Shown here: positions 45,114 to 56,120 of the stretch, piece by piece
Layout of the letters: every line of letters begins with the position of its first letter
Numbering within the stretch: position 1 is the first letter of the stretch
Assembly (NCBI RefSeq): GCF_026745355.1
Contig: NW_026611040.1
Coordinates: forward strand, 449,386 to 513,385
Direction: 5' to 3'
DNA length: 64,000 bases
DNA from: Beta vulgaris subsp. vulgaris
Lineage: Eukaryota; Streptophyta; Magnoliopsida; Caryophyllales; Amaranthaceae
Made by a program: the position numbers and the translations under genes
Notes under the pieces: generated by a model
Database searches by the model: none
What the model saw: only the letters and a program-made list of their open reading frames with translations
What the model was told of the DNA's origin: nothing

Positions 45114-46237
45114 TGTAGAATTTTTAGAGGAGGAAAGAGAGAAAACTTGGAGAGAATTAAAAAGACTACATTTTTATATATTTCATACTCAAATAATGAA
45201 TAAACAAAACAACCTTTAAATAGGCATACAAAACACTACTAATAACATGTCCACTATGTAGCCCACTACTTGCTATCCCACTAACTAGACCATTATCTAG
45301 ACCACTACTTGTTAACCCACTAACTAATTATTAGCAACTAATCCTAACTATTAGGAAAACTATTTGACTAATTTTGGAGCATAATCCAACACACCCCCTT
45401 GCTTCAAAATTTTTAGGAGCCAATATTTAACATTATGTCACAATCTTGATTCTTGTTAATTCTTCCCGCATGATGGACTTTCATTTTTTTTTAATCTTTA
45501 TGGAGTACTTCTCTGCATTAACATGGAAGCACTTCTCTTCCTAATGTAATGCTCTTCTCATTACCAACTTTAAATTTATTGATGCACTTCTCATCAACCT
45601 TCAATAAATGGAGCACTTCTTTCCATAAACTCTATTTGACGTAGTCTTGCAAATTTGACCACATCCACTACTACAACTTTGGAAATCTTCTCTGCGTTGA
45701 GTACGACTTCCACACACTCGTAAAGATTACTCGATCTTCAACTCAAACAGTTTTTTATGCCCTCTTTTTCACAGGATTAAAATCCATTTTCATCGGCTTA
45801 AAGGGAACCCAACAACACATCACACCCAACCATTACTTTCATGGTTAAACACAAAAAATTTCACTCAAACAAAAAAATTGCTCACAAATAATGAAATCAA
45901 GCTGCGTTGCTTAACTTGTTTCTTTTTACTCAATTTTTTTAATACTCTTTTCCTCTCTCTCTCTTTTGATTCTTTTTTTTTTTTTTTTTTTTTTGCTTCA
46001 TCTCTTTCCCTTTTTCGGATCTAACCTGAAGCTCTTGATACCATGTAGAATTTTTAGAGGAGGAAAGAGAGAAAACTTGGAGAGAATTAAAAAGACTACA
46101 TTTTTATATATTTCATACTCACATAATGAATAAACAAAACAACCTTTAAATAGGCATACAAAACACTACTAATAACATGTCCACTATGTAGCCCACTATT
46201 TGCTAGCTTTGCTGCTCCAAATAGGCATAATCCAACA
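45114..46237 (-). mobile_element. Small non-autonomous LTR retrotransposon (TRIM-like, 1.1 kb) inside El-4
   Basis: Direct repeats of 278 bp (45114-45391) and 194 bp (46044-46237, internally deleted) share TGTAGAATTTTTAGAGGAGG at one edge and CATAATCCAACA at the other. CTACC (45109-45113) and CTACT (46238-46242) flank it. On the minus strand the LTR ends in TCTACA and is followed by TGGTATCAAGAGC, a tRNA-Met primer-binding site. A purine tract (AAGGGGGTG) precedes the other LTR. There is no gag-pol coding. The internal part has phrases (GCACTTCTCATC, GGAGCACTTCT) also seen at 57290-57400, so it probably derives from a Copia element. Confidence 0.82.
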
Positions 46238-46785
46238 CTACTTTCACCACAGAACACCGCGAACCCTTTTGTTGTTGTGATTCGAAAGAGAATTGAAGGT
46301 AAGTGAGAGAAAGATGAGATGCGAAAAAGATGAGAGAGTCATAGAGTGTTTGAGTGAGAGAGATGAAGGGTTTGAGTGAGAGAAAACGGCTGGATGAAGT
46401 GAGAGAGAAAACGGCTTGATGAAGATTGAAGGGTTTGAGAGAGAGACAACAAAAGGCTGAATAGAGTTTGAAGAGAAACTCTAAACTTGCACATTAAATA
46501 TGGGAAGCCCATAATTTGCGTCGTATGTCGTGGCCCACTCGACGCAAAGCTTGACCCAAACTTATTTTGTGCCATCTGCGTCGCACAATTGGGTACGTGC
46601 CACGCACATTGTTGGATCGTTTGCGTCGCGTGCTTCAAACTGTCTGACGCAAATCTTCTTTTTATGACTACAGCTCGTATCTGGACCCATGTTGTGCGTC
46701 GCACTCTTCATTGCGTGCGACGCAAATAGTATTTTTGCGTCGTTTCCGTGTTTGTGCGACGTAAATTGACCTTTTTCTATCAGTG

Positions 46786-48305
46786 TATGTAGATTAAAAT
46801 CAAACGGATAAAGTATTATATTTGTGCTTTTTCTTTGCAAAAAACTGGTTTTATATATGTAAATCAACAAAAATAAAAAATAAATAAACCAGCTTTCATG
46901 ATGTTACATAGTGTTTTACTAGTAAATATACTGCTATTTCACAACAGGTTCTTCAAATGGAGACTTGTGCAACAATATACTGATCAAAGATCCCTTCGTT
47001 CCCAAACCTGCAAAAAAGGAACCCACCCTGGAGGTTTGGGTGGTGGCTTCCCCTCTGAAGTTTAAGTCAGGTTTATGAGTAATAAGGAAAGTTTAGAGAG
47101 AGAAAGTACAGAGAGAGAATTGTGACAGAGTAATAGTACACTGCTTTGAAAAACATATATTTCTCTTGATTTCAAGGACTATTTATAGTGTTCGGGGTGA
47201 TTGATGTGCCCTGAGCCTAATTTAAAGGCACCTGATTAGCTAAACAATGGGAGCATAACACGTGGCAAGCAATAATTGAGATATACATCATCCAATCAGA
47301 TGTCAATGTAATTTGAAATCTTGGGCCTGAGTGTGTACCAAGCAAGGGAGATGGGCTGGTACTTTTCTCAAACATAGGGATTTGTACTTCAGCTATTCTT
47401 CTTTTGGCCTGGTATTTTTTATGTGTAAGCAGGGGAGGCACACGGGTGTCCCAGATGAGTCCACGTGTCTGGTGGAAAACCGTTGATTTTCAGGTTACAA
47501 CACATGACAATCGGACAATTCTTATTTGCAGATGACACACCATTCGAGGCGTTATTGATCTGACAGTCAGAATCAACCAATTTTGAAAGTTGTCTTTCCA
47601 AATGGTAAAACCATGTAAAGCTAAGTTCTAATTTTTCTAGATAAAGTAAAACCAACCCGCTCTTAGTATCTCACTTGAGATACTGCACTGTTACATTTCA
47701 TCGGTCAATAATTTTGCCTTTCTTGTTCTTTGACAAATGATAAGGTTTTTTTTTCTTTAATCAAATGATAAGGTTTCTTATATGCTTATATAGGGTCCCT
47801 CTCAACTATTACATCCTTGTGTTGCTCGAGTGCTCTAATATAACACCGACAAATATGTAAATAATGTTTCTTACCTGAGCTACTTTTTTTTTTGCTTTTA
47901 CAATCTTCCAAGCTATATTATTTTTCCTCTCATTTTCGCTCTGTTTGTCCCATCTAGCAAACCTACCTAATAAATAATAGTGCAATGTACCTAATAAATA
48001 ATAATGCAAGGTGCGTGGCTTACTATCAGTGGGCCGGCATTTATTATAGATTTGCCAATGCTGAGCCAGCCTCGCAAGGTGTCTTGCTCACAGTAGGTGT
48101 TCCTGCTCGCCATATTTTTTTTTGTCATTTTGCTGTTAGTAGTTTTGGATATGAGTTTAGCTCGACATAAATCTATCGGAAAAAACTTAATTGATAAAAA
48201 TTTAAAAAAAATTTGCATTAGAATTTATAAAACTAGTTTGTCAATTTAAAAATAATATCTAAAATTTTTGTTTAAAAAAGGAAATTTTGTTATAAACTAC
48301 TTTAT
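46786..48305. other. Intergenic sequence with LTR-like stretch, no gene recognised
   Basis: Segments around 47080-47250 (AGAGAGAGAAAGTACAG, CTATTTATAG, CACGTGGCAAGC) look like an LTR or promoter in minus orientation, but no partner repeat or coding region is present. Short repeated phrase CTACCTAATAAATAATA at 47963-48005. No supported gene. Confidence 0.35.
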
Positions 48306-48323
48306 AATAACATGCTTTTGTGA

Positions 48324-49115
48324 AAGTACTTAGTGAGAAAAAGTTTCTAGAGAGAGGGGTTCTCCCTACTCTCTAAGAAACCCTAAAGCCCAAAATTTCA
48401 GAAACCCTAATCCCAAATCTTAGAAATTTCGCTAAGCCGCCGCTCTCTTCTTCCTCTTTCCTCTCAGATCTAGCTTCTTCTATCCTCTTCTATGGCTATC
48501 TAGTCCTTTGCTGGTCATTTCTTCTTGTCCTCATTCGGACTATTTCTTCTAGTCTCTCTCCATTTCTCCTTTCTCTTTTCGTCTTTGGTGGGCCTGCGCT
48601 TCGCTGGCGATTTCCTCGGTTTGCGAAGCCAGCGTCTTCAGTGTCAAGACTTTCTTTGGGCAGCGCTGGCGGTGGAGAATGGTTTGTTGGCTTTGGGTGA
48701 GGGGTCGCTTTTGTAATGCGGGCTTCAGATTTCGGATTTGGGCTTGGGCTCCTCTCCTGTCTATTCTCTTTTCAATTCGGGCTTCATTGCTCGAGTTTAG
48801 TTTGTTCTCGCGGTGGGTCATGGTTGCCGTTGTCTTATTGGCATGATCGTGTTGGCGTTTTAGTTGGTTGCTGGATTTGAGAGCTTATTCATTTTCGGTG
48901 GTGTTTGTCTTTCCCCCCGCAAAGGGTTCGACGTCGATTTGGGCCTGGAGTGATGGTGTGATGCCGTGGCTGAGCATTTACTCGAGTTCCTTTCTGCTCC
49001 TTTGTTCTTCATTTTTTCTGTTCTTGTTGCTTATTGTAATCACCCTTAGGGGTGTTTTAGGGGGTGTCTCTTGGGTAGACACCTCTTAGTTTTCTCTCCT
49101 TGTCAAAAAAAAAAA
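48324..49115 (+). mobile_element. Retroposed non-autonomous LINE-like element (or processed transcript), 18-bp TSD
   Basis: Perfect 18-bp duplications (AATAACATGCTTTTGTGA) flank the segment at 48306-48323 and 49116-49133, and a run of A ends it. Both are hallmarks of L1-type retroposition. The 5' part (TAGAGAGAGGGGTTCTC, CTCTCTAAGAAACCCTAAAG) resembles plant LINE 5' leaders. The 3' part (TTTTAGGGGGTGTCTC to TTGTCAAAA) resembles a LINE 3' end. There is no endonuclease or RT in between, so it is either an internally deleted LINE or a retrocopy of another transcript. The frame 48525-48716 has no known domain. Confidence 0.82.
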
Positions 49116-49165
49116 AATAACATGCTTTTGTGACTGTCCTATAAAAGTTTTATTGGTCATAGGTC

Positions 49166-49300
49166 TATATTAGAGTAACATTATATGTAAAGGGTAGAAT
49201 GGTCTTTTACGGGTCATAGGTTTGTATTGTAAATACTATATATATTGGATGTCAGGGTTAACCATATGAGGTTAACACAATTATTCTCCATACTTGTACA
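49166..49300 (+). repeat. Copia-C 5' LTR (135 bp)
   Basis: Ends ATTCTCCATACTTGTACA and is followed at once by TGGTATCACATTC. The first two bases (TA) differ from TG of the 3' LTR. Confidence 0.85.
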
Positions 49301-49372
49301 TGGTATCACATTCACAGCGTAGGTTTTTCTAAAAAAAAAAATTTTTCCTCTTTCAAATAAATTTTTTTCCAG

Positions 49373-50890
49373 ATGGATCCTGCGCCTCAAGCTTCCGCCG
49401 CGCATGCTGTCTCTGCACCAACTTCGTCGGCGTCGACCTCTGTCCCGCCGTTGCCCCCGCCGGCGCGCACAATCGCTGCCCTGCAGCCTTTTTCGTCGTT
49501 CTTCATGACGCACACCGACGCCCTTGCGTTGCCGTCCCGGCCTGATGCCAGCTCCTACTCGGCGCCCTCGGTGGTCTCTCGTCATCCCTTCTCATCGGTG
49601 GCTCCCCCACCTCCTCGTCGCACTACCAGCAGTGATTTTCGCAGGGCTTCCCGCCTTCTTCCGCGCCGTCGACCACAAGCGGCCTCTTCCAGCCCTTCAA
49701 CATGCCGCAGACTTCTTCTGTATTTGCACTTCCTCCAATCTTTACCCCTAATCTAAGTAATTTGATAACTATCACACTTTCTTCTCTCGAAGATTATTTG
49801 CTATGGAAAACCCATATTACTTGTTTACTTCTTTCCCATCAATTGTTTGGTATGGTTGATGGCACTATTTCCATTCCTCCTGCTACTATTATTGATGAAC
49901 ATGGCATTATGATTCCTAATGTTCAATTTTATGAATATTTGCGTGTGGATCAACAATTTAAATCATGGATTTTTGCCACATTGTCTAGAGATGTTTTTAT
50001 GGATGTGCATGATTTATCTACTTCTATGGAAATTTGGACTCGTTTACAAACTAGATTTATACACGCTAGTATGGCTAGATCAATGGAATTGAAGGGACAT
50101 CTAACTTGTATCAAAAAGACTGCTTCCCATTCTATGGATGGTTATTTACGTGACATCAAGGTTATTGCTGATTCACTTGCTGCCATTCAGTGTTTTGTGT
50201 CGAACCAAGATTTAGTTCAGTATACTCTTTTTGGTCTGGATCATGATTCTGAGTATGATCACATTGTCACTACTTTGCTGCATTATCCATTCACTATTAG
50301 TTTTGATGATTTGCGTCCAAAGTTGCTTCTTCATGAACAACATTTTATTAATTCGAAGGATGGATCTGATTCCTGCTCTCATCATGCCTTACTTGGTGTT
50401 CAATCTACTGGTTCTGGATCAAGTTCCTCCTCAAAGTCTAATTCTGGAGGGAGGAATAGGGGCTGAAACGACAGAAATTGTGGGGGGAACAATAATCGTG
50501 GGGGTAACAATAATCAGAATACTCGTGGTAATGGTGGTGGCAATGGGGGTAATAATAATTCTCGTGGCTCTGGAAACAACAACAACAACAACAACAATGC
50601 TAATCAGGGACGCTCAAATGGTACGAGTAAATATTCTAACCTGTCATCCTATAGTATGCCTTGCCTAGATTATATTACTAATGATTTGTCTTTAGTAGGG
50701 AATAATTCATCAAGTAGCAATGTAAACTCTACCCCTACTTCCGATACTTGTGGTTTATGTTGATTTCCAGGTCATCAAGCTGCTTATTGTCCATAACGAT
50801 TCAATTTCAGCTTTGTTCCCTCTTCCTCTGAAAGTGTCAGTGAAGCCCTAGCTGCACTGTCTGTTGGTGGTGAAGCTAATGATTCAGTCT
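49373..50890 (+). pseudogene. Copia-C gag
   Basis: Starts MDPAPQASAAHAVSAPTSSA with a Pro/Ser/Ala-rich GC-rich head (49373-49700), unlike the AT-rich surroundings. After a frameshift it continues in 49702-50466: SSLEDYLLWKTHITCLLLSH, GMVDGTI, LSTSMEIWTRLQTRFIHASM and LTCIKKTASHSMDGYLRDIK (retrotran_gag_2/UBN2). An Asn/Gly-rich tail (50470-50630) precedes a damaged CCHC knuckle (CGLC, stop, FPGHQAAYCP at 50754-50795). Confidence 0.85.
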
Positions 50891-52230
50891 GGTACCCGGA
50901 TTCGAGAGCTGCATCTCACATGATCCCTCAGGAGGGTAAATTTTCTGCTACAACTCCTTATACTAGGTCTAGTTCTGTTGTAGTTGGTGATGATACCTTA
51001 CTCCCTATTAAATTAACTGGTAATTTAACCTTAAAAACTACAGGTCGTCCCCTCCAGTTGTCGTCTATCTGTCTGTCATGTTCCTAACTTGAAACATAAT
51101 TTATTATTAGTTAACAAGTTGTGTCAAGAAAATGATTGTGTGGTGAGTTTTGATAAAAAATTTGTTTCTGTTAAGGACCAGACAACGGGGCGGAGGTTCT
51201 GCTTCGGGGATCCAGTAAGCAAGGTGTCTACCCTCTTCAGCCTAGTGTTGTCCCTCCTGCATCATCAGTTCCTACTTTCCTAGCCACTAAGGAATCGGAT
51301 GACGTCTGGCATGATCGTCTGGGTCATACCTCCTCTAGCGTTTTAGGAACTTTATGTTCAAATAAATCTATCACATATACTTCTAAGTTTCATGATGATT
51401 GTGTGGGATGTAAGTTAGGAAAGATACACCGTTTACCTTTTGATTCAGTTGAGCATATTTCTTCATATCCATTATATAAAATTCATAGTGATCTTTGATA
51501 ATCTCCTGTTTTATCAAATCAATTATGTCGTTACTATGTTGTGTTTGTTGATGATTTCTCGAGATATTCATGGATTTATCCTTTACGTCATAAATCAGAA
51601 GCTTATTCTAAATTTCTTGTTTTTCAAAGATGGTTGATAATCTATTTAATTGCAAGATTAAATTTTTCAAAGTGATGGAGGTAGGGAATTTGATAATTCC
51701 CCTCTTCTACAACATTTCATGACAATGGCATTATTTTTCAAAAATCTTGTCCCCATACTCCTGCTCAAAACGGTGTTGCAGAACGCAAACATCATCATAT
51801 CATTGAAATGACTTGTACTATGATAATTCATTCTGATATTCTTACTGAATTTGGGGTTGATGCATCATATACTTCCACCTACACCATTAACAGGTTACCC
51901 AGCTCGGTTTCAGGGGGTGTTTCTCCTTTTGAAAAATTATGTCGTCGTCCCCCTTCCTATCATTTTTTGAAAACATTTGGTTGTGAATGCTTCCCTATGT
52001 TCTTGAATTCTAAAAATCGCAAACTATAACGTAAGTCTAAAACATGTGTTTTTATTGGATATGCACTGGATTATAAAGGGTATCGTTGTTTTGATCCTAC
52101 TACCAACAAAGTCTTCACTAGTCGTCATGTTCGTTTTCATCAACATGAGTTTCTGTATCGTACTTTAGTTGGTTCCGCATCTAATGTGCCTTATACCTCC
52201 CTCATGATCTTGTCTTATGATTAGAGTCCT
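50891..52230 (+). pseudogene. Copia-C protease and integrase
   Basis: The protease motif is altered: VWYPDSRAASHMIP (50890), where DSGA is expected, so the active-site Gly is lost. The GAG-pre-integrase domain reads DVWHDRLGHTSSSVLGTLCS (51300) and CVGCKLGKIHRLPF. The integrase core has YKIHSDL, stop, SPVLSNQL, YYVVFVDDFSRYSWIYPLRH (51536), then FQSDGGREF-like, HTPAQNGVAERKHHHI and FEKLCRRPPSYHFLKTFGCE. Frame changes are at about 51090, 51285, 51640 and 51670. Confidence 0.82.
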
Positions 52231-52760
52231 ACTAATGTTGCACGCGAGCTCAACCCGGCTCCCGTGCTCCTGCCATCATTGGCCCTTGCGTCTCGGTCTC
52301 CATCGTCTAGGTCTAGGCCACGCCGCATCGTTGCGTCGTCCCCTCCTGTCCCGCCTGCTCCATCGAGCTTGGCGCCCCCTTCCCATGCGTCGCCTGCCTC
52401 GCCCGCTATCGAGCCAGCGCTCGATGGGCTGGCAGGCCAGCCAACCTTCCAGTGTCGAACGCTGTCGAGCATCAGCTTGATGTCCCTCTCACGCCTGCTG
52501 AAATGCGTGTCCCTCTTAGCTCGTCTACTGGCTGGTGCGCAAGCTCGCCAGCTCGTGCAAGCCACGCTTCGACGGCTTCGTTGTCTGATGCTCACGTGGG
52601 TAAGCCCAGCATTGACCCCCAAGTTCAGTGTCTACGCCCCCTCTTTCGTCGTCAAGTCCTGTGTTGCCTACCACCCCCCTTCCTCGACCTTCCTCTGTCA
52701 TTGTCAACCATCATCCCATGGTCACTCGCTTAAAAGACGATGTCTCTAAGCCATAAAGAA
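52231..52760 (+). pseudogene. Copia-C GC-rich linker between integrase and RT
   Basis: Pro/Ser/Ala-rich coding (PSSSRSRPRRIVASSPPVPP, PAPSSLAPPSHASPASPAIE) in several frames. Such linkers are usual in Copia polyproteins. Its high GC, like the gag head, contrasts with the AT-rich rest of the element. The long minus-strand frame 52221-52622 is a shadow. Confidence 0.7.
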
Positions 52761-53074
52761 TTATGAATTTTAAAACTGATATTGTCGAGTCTGAACCCAC
52801 TAACTTAAAACAAGTTTCTAAAGACTCACATTGGCGTCAAGCTATGTTAGATGAATATCAGGCTTTAATTCATAATCACACTTGGGAGTTTGTACGTCGT
52901 AACTATGATAAGAATTTAATTGGTTGTAAGTTTATCGGATTAAATATAATTATGATGGTTCTATGGAGCGGTTCAAAGCCAAGCCTGTCGTTTTTGGAAA
53001 TCAGCAGCAGGAAGTTATTGATTACTTTGAAACCTTTAGGCTATGTTAAGTTCAACTTATTTTTGCTTATTTCA

Positions 53075-53166
53075 GATCTAATCAGATCAGATCAGATCAG
53101 ATCAGATCAGAAAAAATAAGTTCAGATCAGATCAGAAAAAATAAGTTCAGACCAGTTCAGATCATG
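53075..53166. repeat. GATCA pentanucleotide array, left arm of the Tourist-like element
   Basis: Tandem GATCA units, interrupted by GAAAAAATAAGTTCA blocks. Mirrors the right arm. Confidence 0.92.
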
Positions 53167-53393
53167 CATATATTTAAAAACTCATTGTTATTATTAAATA
53201 TCTTTCATTACATATTAGTAAAAATTATAATAATTGAATATTAATAAAATACTCATTGAGACGAATCAAACAAGACCCCACGTGACTATATTTTTTCTTA
53301 TATATTGAGAAAAATCTAAAAGATTCTCTCTAATTGTGAATAGTGTCAAGATTCTAAGTGAGAAAGATAAAAAAATACAAAGGGAGTATTATT
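53165..53393. mobile_element. MITE remnant of the AACAAGACCCCAC family, nested in the Tourist-like element
   Basis: Shares GAGACGAATCAAACAAGACC and TGACTATATTTTTTCTTATA with 56371-56632, and a related core with the MITEs at 42083 and 43398. The right end CAAAGGGAGTATTA is terminus-like. The left terminus is eroded. Confidence 0.6.
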
Positions 53394-54142
53394 ATTTACT
53401 AGTACATTTGTTCAAAAGAATTATTATTGTTGTTGTTGTACTTATTAATTATTAATATTGGTAATTATTATTAATCTTGTTATTACCATTATAAATGTCA
53501 TTGTTATCATTATATTAAGTTATTTTGTTGTTATTAAATAATAGAAAATAAAAAGCAACGTGATAAGAACATAAGATTGACGTAAAAATAAGAAATATAT
53601 AAAATATGATATCTCAAATTCATGACAACGAAACTACTAAGTTTGGATTACATTTCAAAATAAGCTAAGTGTGAGATACAAATTATAAATTTAGATTCGG
53701 TATACCTCTTCCTACCGAATTCCAAATCTCTCTAGCTATTTGAAGTTGCACGATATTTATTTCTTTTTTGCTCAAGTCATAGTTGTTTGTATATCTTATT
53801 TTATTTCATATGGAAAAAAAAGAGTTGAGTTTGCCGACTTCTCAAGTGTGAAACATTTTTTTTAAGGGAAAGTGTGAAACATTGTATAAGTGCACTTATA
53901 AATTAATGACTTCAGTTATATAGTTATTTTTAGTAATAATAATAATTATTGTTGTTCTTATAATAATGATAATAATAATAATTATTATTAATAACAAAAG
54001 TTGTGTAAAAGTTGTAATCGAAATAAAATGATAATAATAGTAATACTATAAAAAAGATCTTATAATGTATTGCATAATAATGATTTACAAAGTAATAATA
54101 TAATAGTAATAATATATTTTACAAAAGATAAGATCTTGTAAA

Positions 54143-54256
54143 TCAGATCAGTTCAGATCAAATCAGATCAGATCAGAAAAAATAAGTTCAGACCAGATCA
54201 TATCAGAAAAAATAAGTTCAGATCAGATCAGATCAGATCAGATAAGTTCAGATTAG
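54143..54256. repeat. GATCA pentanucleotide array, right arm of the Tourist-like element
   Basis: GATCA/AGATC units with the same GAAAAAATAAGTTCAG spacers, in the same orientation as the left arm (both read CAGATCAGATC), so the arrays are direct and not inverted repeats. Confidence 0.92.
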
Positions 54257-55582
54257 AAAATTTCAGGTGAACTAAACATAACCTTAGTCCTGTTGTTAAG
54301 CCTACTATTGTTCGCTTGGTTCTCACTATTGCTATTTCTCGTAAATGGTCTATTCGTCAGTCAGATGTCAAAAATGCTTTTCTTCATGGTTTTCTTCATG
54401 AAGAGGTTTATATGCGTCAACCTCCGGGTTTCATTCATCCATATAAACCTACTCATACTTGTCGTCTCCGTAAGTCCGTTTATGGTTTGAAACAAGCTCC
54501 TCGAGCTTGGTTCTCTAGGTTCAGTAACTTCCTATTATCCATTGGTTTCAAGTGCAGCAGTTTTGACACTTCTATATGTTCAATCGGAAATATCGTGGTC
54601 ATCTCATTATTCTACTGTTATATGTTGATGACATTGTCCTTACCGGTAGTAGTCCTCCTCTTGTCACAAAATTCATTTATGTTCTTTCTTCTCAGTTTGT
54701 TATGAAGGATTTAGGGGATCTTCATTACTTATTAGGTATCCAGGTTGTGCGTACTCCCTCTGGTTTATTTTTGTCTCAAAATAAGTATGTTTCTGATTTA
54801 CTCCGTAAATTCCTTATTCATACTATTAAACCAGTTACCACACCTATTGTTTATAGAGTCACATTGTCTCTACTTGATGGAGAACTTCTTGTTGATCTTA
54901 CAAATTATCGTAGTATGGTTGGTGCATTGCAATACTTAACTATGACTCGTCCATATATTGTTTATGCTATTAAAATGGTGTCTCAGTTTATGCATGCTCC
55001 TCGTACTACTCACCTTCATGCTGTGAAAAGAATTTTCAGATATCTGTAGGGCACTTTGGATTTCAGTCTTTTCTTATATAGCAGCAGTTCTCCTACTGTT
55101 GTTATTGCCTACTCTGATGCAGATTGGGAAGGATGCCCTGACACAAGACGTTCTACTACTGTCTATGCTGTTTTTCTTGGGAAGAATCTCATTTTCTAGC
55201 ATTCGAAAAAGCAATCTACTGCCTCTAAATCCTCCACTGAAGCTGAATACAAGGCAGTTGCCTACACAACTGCAGATACTATTTGGCTCAAGCAACTTCT
55301 TGCTGATATTGGTCATTTTCTTCGTCGTCCTGTGATTGTCTATTGTGATAATGTCCCTGCTACTTATCTCACTGCTAATCCAATTCATCATGATCGTAGC
55401 AGACATATCGATGTTGATTATGACTTTGTTCGAGAACTGGTTGCCAATGGAGGGCTTTTAGTTCGACATGTTCCTACTCAGTCTCACGTTGCCGACATTT
55501 TTACTAAGGGCTTATTTACTGACTTGTTTACCAAAAATCATACCGATCTATTCGTTGTTTCACCCCATAAAGATTAAGGGGG

Positions 55583-56120
55583 TGTATTAAAGTAACATTA
55601 TATGTAAAGGGTAGAATAGTCTTTTACTAGTCATAGGTCTGTATTATAAACACTATATATATTGAATGTCAGGGTTAACCATATGCGCAAATAAGTACAT
55701 GCACCCAAGTGCATGTAGAGCATGGTGCACCCTTTTCTAAACTACATCATTTTATCATTTTTAAAGTCTATAATTTTAAAAAAATCATCGTTATTTGCTT
55801 TCTTAAATTTTGCAACTAAAGATTCCTTTTTCAAATTTAAATTTAAAAGGTATATGTTCCTTTACCTTAAGTGTAGATGTTCATTTATTATATGTTCTTT
55901 TTATTATAACCTTCATTCTTTTATAAATTTAAATCTACACGTTCTTTAATTTTAAGTAGTGTATTCTTTTTTAATGTAGAAAAGTTATTGAAAAATGTTC
56001 ATTTTCTTTTATATAGATAATATGTTCTTTTTGAGTGCACAATGAGCATTATGCACCCTACTGCATAATCCACACTTTAAACCATATGAGGTTAACACAA
56101 TTATTCTCCACACTTGTACA
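55583..56120 (+). repeat. Copia-C 3' LTR, split by a MITE
   Basis: Starts TGTATTAAAGTAACATTATA after the purine tract and ends CACACTTGTACA. A 394-bp insertion with a 9-bp target duplication sits at 55686-56079. Without it the LTR is about 135 bp, like the 5' LTR. Confidence 0.85.
55686..56079. mobile_element. Mutator-like MITE (394 bp) with 9-bp target duplication
   Basis: AACCATATG lies on both sides (55677-55685 and 56080-56088), and the intact 5' LTR shows the single-copy target. Nine-base duplications are characteristic of Mutator-like elements. The ends carry GTGCACCC/TGCACCCT-type words in opposite orientation but no long clean inverted repeat. There is no coding. Confidence 0.75.

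Larger units (their letters stand above)
43628..46785. mobile_element. El-4: CACTA-like element of the El-1 family (3.2 kb; left end duplicated)
   Basis: Left terminus CACTAGTACAAAATAGACGA (43628, repeated at 44221). Right terminus, inverted, CACTGATAGAAAAAGGTC (ends 46785). TTTGCGTCGG/TGCGTCGCAC motifs occur at both ends (43645-43975, 46515-46765), as in El-1. The flanking triplets TGT and TAT match at two of three bases. There is no transposase. The middle holds a small LTR element (45114-46237), and the short frame at 44958-45203 is not supported. CT/AG-rich leader-like sequence is at 46260-46480 on the minus strand. Confidence 0.78.
53039..54283. mobile_element. Tourist/PIF-Harbinger-like element with GATCA repeat arms (1.25 kb)
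   Basis: Left end GGCTATGTTAAGTTCA, right end inverted GGTTATGTTTAGTTCA, with 3-bp target duplication TTA at 53036-53038 and 54284-54286. Removing it restores the Copia-C RT frame exactly (ETF then SPVV). The ends and TTA target fit the PIF/Harbinger (Tourist) superfamily. Both arms carry long runs of the 5-bp unit AGATC/GATCA. The interior is AT-rich, has no transposase, and contains a further MITE-like sequence (53165-53393). Confidence 0.9.
52763..55577 (+). pseudogene. Copia-C reverse transcriptase and RNase H, split by a Tourist-like element
   Basis: RT start: ESEPTNLKQVSKDSHWRQAM and LIHNHTWEFV (52795-52895), running to VIDYFETF at 53037. After the insertion it resumes with [20 protein letters not shown] (54285), [35 protein letters not shown], the active site [14 protein letters not shown] (54610-54650), DLGDLHYLLGIQ and ALQYLTMTRPYIVYAIK. 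RNase H: YSDADWEGCPDTRRSTTVYA, SKSSTEAEYKAVAY, VIVYCDNVPATYL and HVADIFTKG, with the final stop near 55577. Damage includes a frameshift at about 54580-54600 and stops at 55048 and 55198. Confidence 0.88.
49166..56120 (+). mobile_element. Copia-C: plus-strand Copia retrotransposon with nested insertions
   Basis: 5' LTR 49166-49300 and 3' LTR 55583-56120 (the latter enlarged by a 394-bp MITE plus duplication) share TAACATTATATGTAAAGGG and CTTGTACA ends. The primer-binding site TGGTATCACATTC follows the 5' LTR (49301) and a polypurine tract (AAGATTAAGGGGG) precedes the 3' LTR. Order is gag, protease, integrase, RT, RNase H. A Tourist-like element (53039-54283) interrupts the RT. The flanking 5-mers AGGTC and CTCTC do not match, so the target duplication has decayed or the LTRs recombined with another copy. 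Confidence 0.88.

Noticed and set aside
47080..47250. LTR of a further retrotransposon
   Set aside because: Looks LTR-like in composition but has no partner repeat, primer site or coding region that can be seen.
49214..49585. Arg-rich minus-strand frame; likewise 52221-52622
   Set aside because: Shadows of the GC-rich Pro/Ser/Ala-coding plus strand of Copia-C.
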